Assembly (NCBI RefSeq): GCF_030433645.1 | Contig: NZ_JAROCG010000001.1 | Location: 558,001-622,000 of the forward strand | Direction: 5' to 3' | Source: Arthrobacter burdickii | GTDB taxonomy: Bacteria > Actinomycetota > Actinomycetes > Actinomycetales > Micrococcaceae | Length of the DNA: 64,000 nt | Shown here: one piece after another, positions 34,496-43,149 of the stretch | Layout of the letters: every line of letters begins with the position of its first letter | How positions within the stretch are numbered: position 1 is the first letter of the stretch | Position numbers and translations under genes: made by a program | Notes under the pieces: generated by a model | The model's database searches: none | The model's input: only the letters and a program-made list of their open reading frames with translations | Told to the model about the DNA's origin: nothing

Positions 34496-36279
34496 GGCCC
34501 ACGTCAGGAATCACCCTGGGCGGCAGGTTCGAACTGACCGAGCGCATCGCGATCGGCGGTATGGGCGAGGTCTGGAAGGCGCGGGACCAGATCCTGGGCA
34601 GGATCGTGGCGATCAAGATCCTCAAGGAGGAGTATTCGGGCGACCCGGCGTTCCTCAACCGCTTCCGCGCGGAGGCGCGCCATACGGCGCTGCTCAACCA
34701 CGAGGGGATCGCCAATGTCTTCGACTACGGCGAGGAGGGCGGCTCCGCCTACCTCGTCATGGAGCTCGTCCCCGGGCAGCCCCTGTCCGCCGTGATCGAG
34801 AAGGAGCAGGTGCTCTCGTCCGACCGCACGCTCTCGATCATGGGCCAGACCGCCCTCGCCCTCGCCGTGGCACACCGGCAGGGACTGGTCCACCGCGACG
34901 TGAAGCCCGGCAACATCCTCGTGATGCCCGACGGCCGGGTGAAGATCACCGATTTCGGCATCGCCCGGTTGGCCGACCAGGTGCCACTCACGGCCACGGG
35001 CCAGGTCATGGGAACAGCCCAGTACCTCGCACCCGAGCAGGCCACGGGCCAGCCGGCCACGGGGTCCTCCGACATCTATGCGCTGGGCGTCATCGGATAC
35101 GAGCTCCTCGCCGGGCGCCGCCCGTTCTCCGGTGAGTCTCAGATCGCGATCGCCCTCGCCCAGGTCAACGACGCCCCACCACCCCTGCCCGAAACCATCC
35201 CGCGCCCCGTGCGCGCGCTGGTCGGGTCCATGCTCGCCAAGGATCCTGCCGACAGGCCGCGGGACGCCGAGAGCCTCGCGCGCGCGGTCGACGCCATCCG
35301 TGCCGGCAACATCCGGGCCGCGGAAGCCGCGGTGCCCGGGATGCTCGCCTTCGGGACGGACGCGGACGCGGCGACGACCGCCGTTCCCCGCCAGGACACG
35401 CAGGCGACGACGGCGGTCCCCTCACCGAAGACATCCGCCCTTCCGAGGGTCGCGGCACCTGCCGCCGCCGGTGCCGCCGCAGGGATCGCAGCCTCCCGGG
35501 ACTGGTCGGAGGAGGACATCGACGCCGCCGAGCCCTCCCAGCCGTACCGCCGCGAGGAGGATCGGCGGAGCCCCTGGCTGATCCCGCTCATCGTCCTGCT
35601 CCTGCTCGCACTGGCTGCCATCGCATTCCTGATCCTCCAGCCGCTGCTGACCGGAGACGACGACGACAACGTCCCGGCTGCATCGAGTACCACGACCAGC
35701 GCGACGCCCTCTCCGTCCGACACCCCCAGCCCGTCGCCCTCCAGCGCCTCTCCGTCCCCCTCGCCGACGCCGTCACCCACCACCGCAGAGGCTGACGAAG
35801 TGGTCATCACGCCCAGCCAGTACCTCGGCAGGCCGGAAGCGGAAGTGGCCGCCGAGCTCGGTGCCCTGGGCTTCCGCGTGGAGACCCAGCAGGAGCCCTC
35901 CGCGGACGTCGCGCAGGGACTCGTCACCGGCATCGAGCCGGTCGGCAGCCTGAGCCCCGGCGAGACGATCACCGTCACGTCGTCGAGCGGTCCCGAGCAG
36001 GTCACCGTACCCGCGGGACTGCAGGGAAAGGACGCCGCCGAGGTCGAGCGGATCCTCGTGGAGCTCGGGTTGCGGCCCCTGAACGTAGGCACGGAGGAGT
36101 CGGATCAGCCTCAGGGCACGGTGCTGCGCGTTGATCCCGGGCCGGGTGCGGTCATCGCCTCGGGAACCCAGGTGAACTACGTCGTGTCCTCGGGCCCGCC
36201 GGCCACCGAGGCGCCGACCAGTCCGCCGGAGCCGACACCCGCGTCGGCTCCGACGGCGACGGCGACCTCCGGGTCATGA
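34492..36279 (+). CDS. pknA: Ser/Thr kinase PknA-like, with extracellular PASTA repeats
   Basis: A 595-residue receptor kinase. The kinase domain (residues 12-275) has the Gly loop [13 protein letters not shown]42, H134-R-D136 and D154-F-G. A variable linker is followed by a membrane helix near residues 362-385 ([20 protein letters not shown]), an acidic DDDDN run, a Ser/Pro/Thr linker and two PASTA repeats. Mycobacterial PknA lacks PASTA, so the presence here is a difference from the textbook case. The start overlaps the pbpA stop. Confidence 0.93.
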   Translation: MRPTSGITLGGRFELTERIAIGGMGEVWKARDQILGRIVAIKILKEEYSGDPAFLNRFRAEARHTALLNHEGIANVFDYGEEGGSAYLVMELVPGQPLSAVIEKEQVLSSDRTLSIMGQTALALAVAHRQGLVHRDVKPGNILVMPDGRVKITDFGIARLADQVPLTATGQVMGTAQYLAPEQATGQPATGSSDIYALGVIGYELLAGRRPFSGESQIAIALAQVNDAPPPLPETIPRPVRALVGSMLAKDPADRPRDAESLARAVDAIRAGNIRAAEAAVPGMLAFGTDADAATTAVPRQDTQATTAVPSPKTSALPRVAAPAAAGAAAGIAASRDWSEEDIDAAEPSQPYRREEDRRSPWLIPLIVLLLLALAAIAFLILQPLLTGDDDDNVPAASSTTTSATPSPSDTPSPSPSSASPSPSPTPSPTTAEADEVVITPSQYLGRPEAEVAAELGALGFRVETQQEPSADVAQGLVTGIEPVGSLSPGETITVTSSSGPEQVTVPAGLQGKDAAEVERILVELGLRPLNVGTEESDQPQGTVLRVDPGPGAVIASGTQVNYVVSSGPPATEAPTSPPEPTPASAPTATATSGS

Positions 36280-36316
36280 TCCGCCCGCAGAGCACGCGCC
36301 GGAAGGGCCTGGAGTG

Positions 36317-38275
36317 ATGACCGCGGAGCGCGTCCTGAACGGACGGTACGAGGTGCGTGAACTGATCGGCCGTGGAGGCATGGCCGACGTACACCTCGGA
36401 CGCGACCTCCGGCTCGGGCGATCAGTGGCGATCAAGGTGCTGCGCCAGGACCTGGTACGCGATCCCCTCTTCCAGTCGCGGTTCCGGCGTGAGGCCCAGG
36501 CCGTGGCCGGTCTCAACAACCCCAACATCGTCGCGGTCTACGACACCGGTGAGGAAGAGATCCCGGACCGGCCGCAGCACGAGGTCAGGGTCCCGTTCAT
36601 CGTGATGGAGTACGTCGAGGGACGCACGCTGCGTGACCACGTCAAGGCCGGGGACCTGACCCCCGAGGACAGCGTGACCTACCTCGCCGGGGTCCTGGAC
36701 GCGCTGGCCTACAGCCACAAGGCCGGCATCGTCCACCGGGACATCAAGCCGGCCAACGTGATGATCACCCCCGACGGCGCGGTCAAGGTCATGGACTTCG
36801 GCATCGCCCGCGCCATGGCGGACTCGCAGGCCACCATGACACAGACCCAGGCAGTCCTGGGCACGGCGCAGTACCTCTCACCGGAGCAGGCCCGCGGGGA
36901 GACGGTGGACGCCCGCAGCGATCTGTATTCGGCGGGATGCCTCCTGTTCGAACTGCTCACGGGCCGCCCGCCGTTCATCGGGGACAGTCCCGTGTCCGTG
37001 GCCTACCAGCACGTGCGGGAGGAACCTCCCGTCGCCAGCACCCTCGCTCCGGCCGTCACGCCCGCCCTCGACTCCGTCCTTGCCAGGGCGCTGCTGAAGG
37101 ACCGTGAACACCGGTTCCAGGACGCAGCGTCCTTCCGCCGGGCACTGCTCGACGCTGCCCGCGGTGTCGTCCTCGCGGACGCCGCAGGGGCACCCACCGA
37201 GGCCATGGACATTGCCGCGCCCCGGACGCGTACAGCATCGGTCGGTGCGACGGCGATGGGCACCACGTACGATCCGCGGACCCGTGCCGGAGGCCGGGTC
37301 GTGGCGGAACAGTCCCTTCCCTCCGGGCTGGAGGACGAAGACGGTCGTCTGGACCTCCTGGGGAACGGCGCCGAGCGGGACCGGCGGCACGACCAGCACC
37401 GGAGATCGTCCCGGGCCGCCTGGCTCACCGTGTTCCTCGTGGTGGTCCTGCTCGTCCTCGCCGGAGGCTATGTCGTCCTGGACAACCTCCCGGACAACGA
37501 GCCGGTCCAGGAGGTGGCGACCGTCGACGTTCCCGATGTGGTGGCCATGACCGAGGCGGATGCGGCTGATGCGATCGTGGACGCCGGACTGGTCCCCTCC
37601 ACGGACGAGGAGTACAACGCGTCGGTAAAGGCCGGAGACGTCATCAGTTCCGACCCTTCGGCGGGAGCATCCGTGGAGACGGAGTCCCGCGTGAACATCA
37701 CCGTCTCGCTGGGCCCCGCCAACGTGGTGCTACCCGACAAGCTCGCGGGACTCACGGAGTCCTCGGCGCGGGATGCGCTGGAGGACCTCGGGCTGAAAGG
37801 CGGCGAGATCACGGAGGAGACCAGCGCGGAGGTCGCGGAAGGCCGGGTCATCACGACGAATCCCCAGGCGGGGCAGTCCGTGCCCGTCGGCACGGCAGTG
37901 GATCTGGTGCTGTCCAACGGCAAGGTGACCGTGCCGCTGCTCACCGACCTGACCGTTCTGCAGGCCGAGGCACTACTGGCCGATCCCGCCGTCCAGCTGC
38001 CGTTCTCCGTCCGCGAGGTCGAGAACAGCGTGGTGACACCGGGGATCGTGACGGCGCAGTCGTCGCCGGCACGGTCACAGGTGGATCAGGGAACGGAGAT
38101 CGTGCTCTCGGTGGCGAAGGCACCCGCGCAGCCACCGGTGCAGGAGCCCACCCAGGAACCCACCCAGGAGCCGTCCCCGGAACCCACGCCGGAACCCTCC
38201 CGGACACCGGATGGCCGGCCCGCCGAGGGGACGGGGAACCAGCCCACGCCGGGACCCACGAAAGGGAACAGCTAG
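36317..38275 (+). CDS. pknB: Ser/Thr kinase PknB with three PASTA repeats
   Basis: A 652-residue receptor kinase. Gly loop LIGRGGMADVHLG, catalytic K40, IVHRDIKPANVM and VMDFGIARAM are intact; activation loop threonines lie in TMTQTQAVLGTAQYLSPEQ. One membrane helix (WLTVFLVVVLLVLAGGYVVL) leads to three PASTA repeats, which bind muropeptides or lipid II in relatives, and a Pro/Glu/Thr tail with TQEP copies. GTG at 36314 or ATG at 36317 may start it. Its stop shares CTAG with the converging amidotransferase gene. Confidence 0.95.
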   Translation: MTAERVLNGRYEVRELIGRGGMADVHLGRDLRLGRSVAIKVLRQDLVRDPLFQSRFRREAQAVAGLNNPNIVAVYDTGEEEIPDRPQHEVRVPFIVMEYVEGRTLRDHVKAGDLTPEDSVTYLAGVLDALAYSHKAGIVHRDIKPANVMITPDGAVKVMDFGIARAMADSQATMTQTQAVLGTAQYLSPEQARGETVDARSDLYSAGCLLFELLTGRPPFIGDSPVSVAYQHVREEPPVASTLAPAVTPALDSVLARALLKDREHRFQDAASFRRALLDAARGVVLADAAGAPTEAMDIAAPRTRTASVGATAMGTTYDPRTRAGGRVVAEQSLPSGLEDEDGRLDLLGNGAERDRRHDQHRRSSRAAWLTVFLVVVLLVLAGGYVVLDNLPDNEPVQEVATVDVPDVVAMTEADAADAIVDAGLVPSTDEEYNASVKAGDVISSDPSAGASVETESRVNITVSLGPANVVLPDKLAGLTESSARDALEDLGLKGGEITEETSAEVAEGRVITTNPQAGQSVPVGTAVDLVLSNGKVTVPLLTDLTVLQAEALLADPAVQLPFSVREVENSVVTPGIVTAQSSPARSQVDQGTEIVLSVAKAPAQPPVQEPTQEPTQEPSPEPTPEPSRTPDGRPAEGTGNQPTPGPTKGNS

Positions 38276-38916
38276 CGCGCGATGAGGGGGCTGAGTCCTG
38301 CCGCCTTGGCTGCAGCACCCGCGAGGCCGAGCGATTCGAGCCAGTTCCCCAGCATCTGGTAGCCGCCCTCCGTCAGGACGGACTCGGGGTGGAACTGGAC
38401 GCCGCACAGGGGCGCGGTCTTGTGCTCGAGGCCCATGATGATGCCGCTGGCGGTGCGTGCGGTGACGGTGAGGTCGGCTGGGACGTCGTCGCTCACAGCT
38501 GCGAGGGAGTGGTACCGGGTGGCAGTGACCGGCGACGGCAGCCCGGCGAAGACACTTTTCGCATCGTGTTCCACCAGGGACGTCTTGCCGTGCATGAGCT
38601 CGGGTGCGTGCGTCACCCTTCCGCCATATGCCTCCGCCAGTGCCTGGTGTCCGAGGCAGACTCCCAGCATGGGCTTCGCATGCTCGCCGCACCACCGGAT
38701 GAGGTCGATGCACACGCCGGCCTCGGCCGGCGTCCCCGGGCCCGGGGAGATGAGCACGCCGTCGCGCGATGCGGCCATGTCCTCGGCCTCCGCGAGGGTC
38801 ATGTCGTCATTACGGACCACGGTCGTCTCGGCGCCGAGTTCCTGAAGGTAACCGACCAGGGTGTAGACGAAGCTGTCGTAGTTGTCGACGACGAGGATTC
38901 GGGTGGTGTCAGCCAT
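38272..38916 (-). CDS. pabA: Class I glutamine amidotransferase (PabA/TrpG-like)
   Basis: A 214-residue glutaminase subunit for anthranilate or 4-amino-4-deoxychorismate synthase. Catalytic triad: Cys in MLGVCLGHQALAEAYG, and His and Glu in GVQFHPESVLTEGG. Also VVDNYDSFVYTLVGYLQELG and ISPGPGTPAEAG. No trpE or pabB is nearby, so a dual-use or PabA role is more likely. It starts three bases after a 53-residue protein gene on the same strand and its stop overlaps that of pknB by four bases. Confidence 0.92.
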   Translation of the reverse strand: MADTTRILVVDNYDSFVYTLVGYLQELGAETTVVRNDDMTLAEAEDMAASRDGVLISPGPGTPAEAGVCIDLIRWCGEHAKPMLGVCLGHQALAEAYGGRVTHAPELMHGKTSLVEHDAKSVFAGLPSPVTATRYHSLAAVSDDVPADLTVTARTASGIIMGLEHKTAPLCGVQFHPESVLTEGGYQMLGNWLESLGLAGAAAKAAGLSPLIAR

Positions 38917-38919
38917 GAG

Positions 38920-39081
38920 CTAGGGGGAACCAATCGTTGAATCTGTGAGCGGGTTGAACTGGGAGAACCAGGGGAACACGAAGACCATCAGCACCGTGAC
39001 GGCCGCGAGCACCAGGACCACCGAGAGGATGACGCGCATCCACAGGGGACCCGGGAGGGTCCGGAAGATCCATCCGTACAT
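38920..39081 (-). CDS. Small single-span membrane protein between sortase and PabA genes
   Basis: A 53-residue protein too short for most gene finders. It starts MYGWIFRTLPGPLWMRVI, has one membrane helix (VILSVVLVLAAVTVLMVFVFPWF) and ends GSP. AGGGATAG lies before the ATG. It begins five bases after the sortase stop and ends three bases before the PabA-like gene, so it is translated in the middle of one operon. Similar short proteins with an LPGP-W-R motif occur at this place in other actinobacteria, as far as I remember; the function is unknown. Confidence 0.78.
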   Translation of the reverse strand: MYGWIFRTLPGPLWMRVILSVVLVLAAVTVLMVFVFPWFSQFNPLTDSTIGSP

Positions 39082-39086
39082 CGTGG

Positions 39087-39908
39087 CTATCCCTGTCCTG
39101 CGGCGCGGGCGACCTGCTCCGCGATCTCGGGCGGCGGACCGGCATCCACAGGACGCCAGGACTCCATGACCGAATAAGCAATAATACGCTCCTGCGCACC
39201 GAAGCGCGGATTGCAGCTGGTCAGCGTCAGGATCCTGTCGACGGGTTCCGCGGCCGGCTGCGTGGGCACCGGTGCGATCACGTCCACGCGGTCGGGGAGG
39301 ACGATCTCGGTGTTGCGGAACACGTACGTGTAGAACCCGTCGCGGGTCTGGACGTAGACACGGTCGCCCGGGACGAGCGTGTGGATCTGGTCGAGGACCT
39401 GGCCGTGGGTCTGGCGGTGGCCGGCCAGCGCAAAATTCCCCACCTCGCCAGGAGCTCCGGTTCCCGGGTAGTGCCCGAGGCCGAGGTTGTCGAGGACGTC
39501 CGTCCCGACCCCCGCCGTGACAGGGCGGGAGTAGCTCTCACCGAACCGGGGGATGTAGACCACTGCGAAGGTCCCGACCAGCTCGTCCTGCGGAAGGACG
39601 GCGGGTTCGCCGAAGTCCTCCGGTGCCGCGGGCTCCGTTCCTCCGGGCGGCGACGAGGGAGCCGGCCCCGCCACAACAGGTGGTACGTCCGAGAAGAACT
39701 CCTCGAGGGCGTGGTCCTGCTTGATCCCGGAATCGATGTTGGTCCACCACAGCTCCCAGCCCACGAAGAGCAGGAGGACGACGCCGACCGTGATGAGGAG
39801 TTCGCCGAGGACCTGCGCAACGAGCTGGACGGGGGTACGACGGCGCCGCTGCGGCAGTGCCTGCACCGCGGCATGCCCGTGTGCGGCGTCGAGGGTTGAC
39901 CTGGCCAC
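39087..39908 (-). CDS. Class E sortase
   Basis: A 273-residue membrane transpeptidase that anchors surface proteins to the cell wall. One N-terminal membrane helix (LITVGVVLLLFVGWELWW, residues 37-54), a Pro-rich stalk, and the sortase barrel with His164 (LAGHRQTHG), Cys232 (LTLTSCNPRF) and a downstream Arg. Class E is supported by the TxTSCxP form and the genomic place near crgA. I chose GTG at 39908 because GCAGGAG sits just upstream; the frame stays open well beyond it. Confidence 0.9.
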   Translation of the reverse strand: MARSTLDAAHGHAAVQALPQRRRRTPVQLVAQVLGELLITVGVVLLLFVGWELWWTNIDSGIKQDHALEEFFSDVPPVVAGPAPSSPPGGTEPAAPEDFGEPAVLPQDELVGTFAVVYIPRFGESYSRPVTAGVGTDVLDNLGLGHYPGTGAPGEVGNFALAGHRQTHGQVLDQIHTLVPGDRVYVQTRDGFYTYVFRNTEIVLPDRVDVIAPVPTQPAAEPVDRILTLTSCNPRFGAQERIIAYSVMESWRPVDAGPPPEIAEQVARAAGQG

Positions 39909-39941
39909 TGCCGCTCCTGCCGCTGGGGATGCACCGGTATC

Positions 39942-39978
39942 GGGCGGTTCTTGGCTAGAATCGTTCCCAGAACCGCCC
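39942..39978. promoter_or_regulatory. Inverted repeat between sortase and crgA
   Basis: GGGCGGTTCT, 17 bases, AGAACCGCCC: perfect 10-base arms in the divergent intergenic region. The loop contains TAGAAT (39956-39961), a good -10 on the plus strand, so the repeat would bracket a promoter. Confidence 0.55.
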
Positions 39979-40088
39979 GCCGGATGGTGTTCTTCCTTCA
40001 GGATAGCCTGCGGGTCTGGACGCACCGGGGCGCCCCGCGAGACCACCGGCGCAGCTGATCCGCAGTTGCGCCCCGTCGAGGAGAATCC

Positions 40089-40337
40089 GTGCCCGAGTCG
40101 AAGCCCCGCAAGAGAGCCAGCACCGCTGCGCCCGCCGTCAAGTCCTCGCAGCCCAAGCCGAACCCGGCCTGGTACAAGCCCGTGATGTTCGGGCTGATGA
40201 TCATCGGCCTGCTGTGGATCATCACCTTCTACATCTCCATGTCCACCCTTCCGGTGGCGGCCTGGGGGTCCTGGAACATCCTCGTCGGTTTCGGCATCGC
40301 GATCGTCGGCTTCCTGATGACCACCCGCTGGCGGTAG
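40089..40337 (+). CDS. crgA: Cell division protein CrgA
   Basis: An 82-residue membrane protein of the actinobacterial divisome. A basic N-terminus is followed by two hydrophobic helices (KPVMFGLMIIGLLWIITFYIS and WNILVGFGIAIVGFLMTTRWR), with the conserved NPAWYKPVM and LMTTRWR. CrgA recruits FtsI and coordinates septation in Mycobacterium and Streptomyces. GTG start with CGAGGAG upstream. It is divergent from the sortase operon and upstream of a cluster of DnaA boxes. Confidence 0.93.
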   Translation: MPESKPRKRASTAAPAVKSSQPKPNPAWYKPVMFGLMIIGLLWIITFYISMSTLPVAAWGSWNILVGFGIAIVGFLMTTRWR

Positions 40338-40400
40338 TTCCCGCTTTCCGCCGGGGCGGTCGAAGGACCTGTCCCCACTGTGCACACGGTGTGCAGAAAG

Positions 40401-40529
40401 TTATCCACAGATGTGCACAGTTCTGTTGATCGTCCGCTCGAGAGCCTGAGATCCCGGGCCCTGCTTATCCACAGGTGTGGAATTACATGTGTGTAAGTTA
40501 TCCCCCGTGTGGATAAGGGGTGTGGATAA
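40401..40529. other. Cluster of four perfect DnaA boxes
   Basis: TTATCCACA at 40401 and 40465 and its reverse complement TGTGGATAA at 40508 and 40521, plus a weaker TTATCCCCC at 40498. Forward and reverse boxes point at each other within 130 bases of non-coding DNA between crgA and the rhomboid gene. The function is not known; it could be a DnaA titration or reactivation site. Confidence 0.85.
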
Positions 40530-40532
40530 CGC

Positions 40533-40568
40533 AACTGAGGGCCGGTTCAGGCGAACCGGCCCTCAGTT
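40533..40568. terminator. Strong hairpin ahead of the rhomboid gene end
   Basis: Sixteen-base perfect arms beginning AACTGAGGGCCGGTTC with loop AGGC. Placed 12 bases beyond the minus-strand rhomboid stop, between convergent genes; it can end transcription from either side. Confidence 0.8.
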
Positions 40569-40580
40569 GTCCTCCTCGTC

Positions 40581-41453
40581 CTAGACCAGGAGGAGCGAGA
40601 CCCCCAGGAACGTCAGCACAGCCAGCAGCACGACGATTCCGCCGAGTCCGAGCCACTGCAGGCGGGCCTGGCGGGCACCCCGGGGTGCGTAGGCGATGAC
40701 CGCTGCGCAGGCGGCCCCCGCCAGGAGGCCGCCGAGGTGGGCCTGCCAGGCGATCCCCGGCACCACGAAGCCCAGAACCGCGTTGATGGCGACCAGGACG
40801 ACGATCTGCCGCACGTCACCCCCACGCTTGCGCTGGATGATGAAGAGGGCCCCGAACAGCCCGAAGACGGCACCGGACGCGCCGACCACGTACTGGAGGG
40901 GTCCGCTCAGCAGCAGGACGCCGAGGGATCCACCGACCGCCGAGATCAGGTAGAGCGCGAGGAACCTCGCCCGTCCCATCGCCGGTTCAAGCACCTTCCC
41001 CAGAATGTAGAGGGCGTACATGTTGAAGGCGATGTGCAGGAACGAGTTGGGCGAATGGAGGAAGGCCGCGGTCAGCATGCGCCACGGCTCGGCCGGAATG
41101 GCTCCGCCCACGCCGGCGGTGAACACCGGAGCGTAGGAAAAGGTACGGGTGAGCCCGGGGATCACGAGCTGGAGCAGGAATACCACCACGCAGATCCCGA
41201 TCAGGGCCGTGGTGACGATCGGGGTGCCCCCGCGTGCAACGCCGCCGAAAGCGTTCTTCCGGACCGGGGTGCGGGCCGCCTGCTCACGCACGCAGTCCAC
41301 GCACTGGAATCCGACGGCGGCCGGCCGCTGGCAGTCTCCGCAGGCCGGGCGACCGCACCGCTGGCACCTCACATAGCTGATGCGGTCGGGGTGCCTCGGG
41401 CAGACGGGTGCCTGCTGGCTGCCGGCGTCGGGCGCGGGGGCACCGTAGGACAT
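40581..41453 (-). CDS. Rhomboid-family intramembrane serine protease
   Basis: A 290-residue polytopic protease. The dyad is Ser193 (GASGAVFGLFGA) and His239 (QAHLGGLLAG), with HIAFNMYALYILGKVLE supplying the conserved His and Asn. The first 55 residues form a Cys-rich zinc-binding module (CPRHPDRISYVRCQRCGRPACGDC, then CVDC), common in actinobacterial rhomboids. It follows ppiA on the same strand with a four-base gap, so both are one operon. Substrates unknown. Confidence 0.92.
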   Translation of the reverse strand: MSYGAPAPDAGSQQAPVCPRHPDRISYVRCQRCGRPACGDCQRPAAVGFQCVDCVREQAARTPVRKNAFGGVARGGTPIVTTALIGICVVVFLLQLVIPGLTRTFSYAPVFTAGVGGAIPAEPWRMLTAAFLHSPNSFLHIAFNMYALYILGKVLEPAMGRARFLALYLISAVGGSLGVLLLSGPLQYVVGASGAVFGLFGALFIIQRKRGGDVRQIVVLVAINAVLGFVVPGIAWQAHLGGLLAGAACAAVIAYAPRGARQARLQWLGLGGIVVLLAVLTFLGVSLLLV

Positions 41454-41457
41454 TCGG

Positions 41458-42000
41458 TTAGAGCTGTTCCACGGTGATGCTCTCGATGACGACGTCGTCG
41501 AGGGGCTTGTCCCTCATGTCCGTGGCGATCGCGTTCAGCTTGTCGACGACCTTGCGCGACTCCTCGTCGGTGACGTCACCGAAAATGGTGTGCTTGCCCT
41601 GCAGCCAGGTCGTGGGCACCGAGGTGATGAAGAACTGCGACCCGTTGGTGCCGCGTCCGCCCTGGGTTCCGGCATTGGCCATGGCGAGCTTGTAGGGCTC
41701 GTTGAAGGTGAGGTCCGGGTTGATCTCGTCGTCGAACTTGTAGCCGGGTCCACCGATACCCTGGCCCAGCGGGTCGCCACCCTGGATCATGAAGTCCTTG
41801 ATGATGCGGTGGAAGATCGTCCCGTTGTAGAGGGGAGCGTTGCTCTCCTCGCCCGTCTGCGGGTGGGTCCAGGTGATCTCGCCGGTTGCCAGGCCCACGA
41901 AGTTCTTCACGGTCTTCGGCGCGTGGTTGCCGAAGAGGTTCACCTCGATATTGCCCTGGTTGGTGGAAATGGTCGCTTTTGCTGTTGGGATAGCAGTCAT
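41458..42000 (-). CDS. ppiA: Cyclophilin-type peptidyl-prolyl isomerase PpiA
   Basis: A 180-residue cytoplasmic cyclophilin that speeds prolyl isomerisation. Active-site residues are present: FHRIIKDFMIQGGDP (Arg, Phe, Met, Gln), MANAGTQGGRGTNGSQFFIT, and W-x-GKHTIFGDV. There is no signal peptide from the ATG at 42000, which has GGAAG upstream; the frame remains open beyond. It is divergent from the 301-residue hypothetical gene and is conserved near crgA in actinobacterial origin regions. Confidence 0.94.
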   Translation of the reverse strand: MTAIPTAKATISTNQGNIEVNLFGNHAPKTVKNFVGLATGEITWTHPQTGEESNAPLYNGTIFHRIIKDFMIQGGDPLGQGIGGPGYKFDDEINPDLTFNEPYKLAMANAGTQGGRGTNGSQFFITSVPTTWLQGKHTIFGDVTDEESRKVVDKLNAIATDMRDKPLDDVVIESITVEQL

Positions 42001-42163
42001 TGGCCCATTCTTCCACGCAGCCTCTGACAATAAGCTGGAGGAGTGCCATTCCGCGGACAGTGAAACGGCCCGTTCGACGGGATCCCGGGGTGCGCCCCGA
42101 TAGCACCCCCTGTCCATGCAACGTAGGCTGATCAAAACGAGTAACCACCCCCTGGAGGTTTTT

Positions 42164-43069
42164 GTGAAGAAGAATGCACGCGTCACCCACGATCTCGAGG
42201 AGAGCGCCGCCATCGGAGCGGCATTCGTTGCTGGAGTAGCAGCAGCACGGGCATGGGCATCTCCCCATGTCGATGCCGCCTACGGCTGGGCTAAGCCCCG
42301 GTGGGAGAAGGGCGTCGAAACTGCCGGGCCGGCCCTGCAGGACACCGTCCGCAGGACCACCGAGGGCATCGCGGGCGGCATCGCCGTCGTCACCCCCCGG
42401 ATCCAGTCCGGGATCGACAGTGTGGGCCCGCGCATCACGCACGTCATCGACGAGACGACCCCGAAGATCCAGAGCACCCTCGACAAGGCGACGCCCGCGC
42501 TGAACTCCGCCAAGGGGAAGGTCGTCGACGACTACCTGCCGGCCCTGTCCAACAGGCTCGGCGAGGCAGCTGATACGGCAGCCCGCTCCCTCGCGGCAGC
42601 CACCGTGCCCCCTCTGGTCGAGAAGGTCGTGACCAAGGCGACCGGTGACAAGAAGGCCGTCACGAACGCCCAGAAGCGCCTGGTCGCCGCGACGGTGCAG
42701 GCCTCGAAGGACCTCAAGAGGAACCAGGCACGCAAGTCCGGCAAGGGGTGGCTGATCATCGGCATCATCGCGTCGGCTCTCGTCGCCGGCGTCGCTGCGT
42801 GGAGGGCCTCGAAGCCCGTCGAGGATCCCTGGAAGACGCCCGCCCCGGTGAACGCGACGCCTGCTCCCGTCGCTGCCGACAAGGCACAGGAAGCCAAGGA
42901 CGTCGTCGCCGAGATCAAGGAAGCGGCTGAGCGTTCGGCCACCTCCTCCGATGACGCATCCGCGACCAGCAAGACTCCGGCTGCGGATACCGCCTCGCCG
43001 GTCGGAGGCGACACCCCGGACGTGACCGTGAAGCGCACCGTCGGACCGACGGACGAGCCGAAAGCCTGA
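42164..43069 (+). CDS. Hypothetical membrane-anchored protein with long helical region
   Basis: A 301-residue protein without a family I can name. Residues 30-190 are amphipathic helices rich in Ala, Thr and Lys with repeated PxIQS phrases (TPRIQSGIDSVGPRITHVIDETTPKIQSTLDKATPALNSAKG), reminiscent of apolipophorin-like helical repeats. One membrane helix is at about 203-221 (GWLIIGIIASALVAGVAAW), after which comes an Ala/Pro/Asp-rich tail. The GTG at 42164 has CTGGAGG upstream. A good terminator follows. It may be an envelope protein; that is only a guess from topology. Confidence 0.75.
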   Translation: MKKNARVTHDLEESAAIGAAFVAGVAAARAWASPHVDAAYGWAKPRWEKGVETAGPALQDTVRRTTEGIAGGIAVVTPRIQSGIDSVGPRITHVIDETTPKIQSTLDKATPALNSAKGKVVDDYLPALSNRLGEAADTAARSLAAATVPPLVEKVVTKATGDKKAVTNAQKRLVAATVQASKDLKRNQARKSGKGWLIIGIIASALVAGVAAWRASKPVEDPWKTPAPVNATPAPVAADKAQEAKDVVAEIKEAAERSATSSDDASATSKTPAADTASPVGGDTPDVTVKRTVGPTDEPKA

Positions 43070-43083
43070 CACTCCGAGCAGCG

Positions 43084-43115
43084 AAAAGCCCCCGGTATCC
43101 CGCCGGGGGCTTTTT
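43084..43115 (+). terminator. Rho-independent terminator
   Basis: AAAAGCCCCCGG, seven bases, CCGGGGGCTTTTT, 15 bases after the 301-residue protein gene. The A- and T-flanks allow action on both strands. Confidence 0.92.
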
Positions 43116-43149
43116 CATGCCATATTCGTTATATTTGTCATAAGGAATG

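Noticed and set aside
38909-39199. A 96-codon minus-strand frame over the small membrane protein gene
   Set aside because: It overlaps the end of the sortase gene in another frame and is Arg/Pro/Ser-rich; the 53-residue frame has the membrane helix and tight operon spacing.
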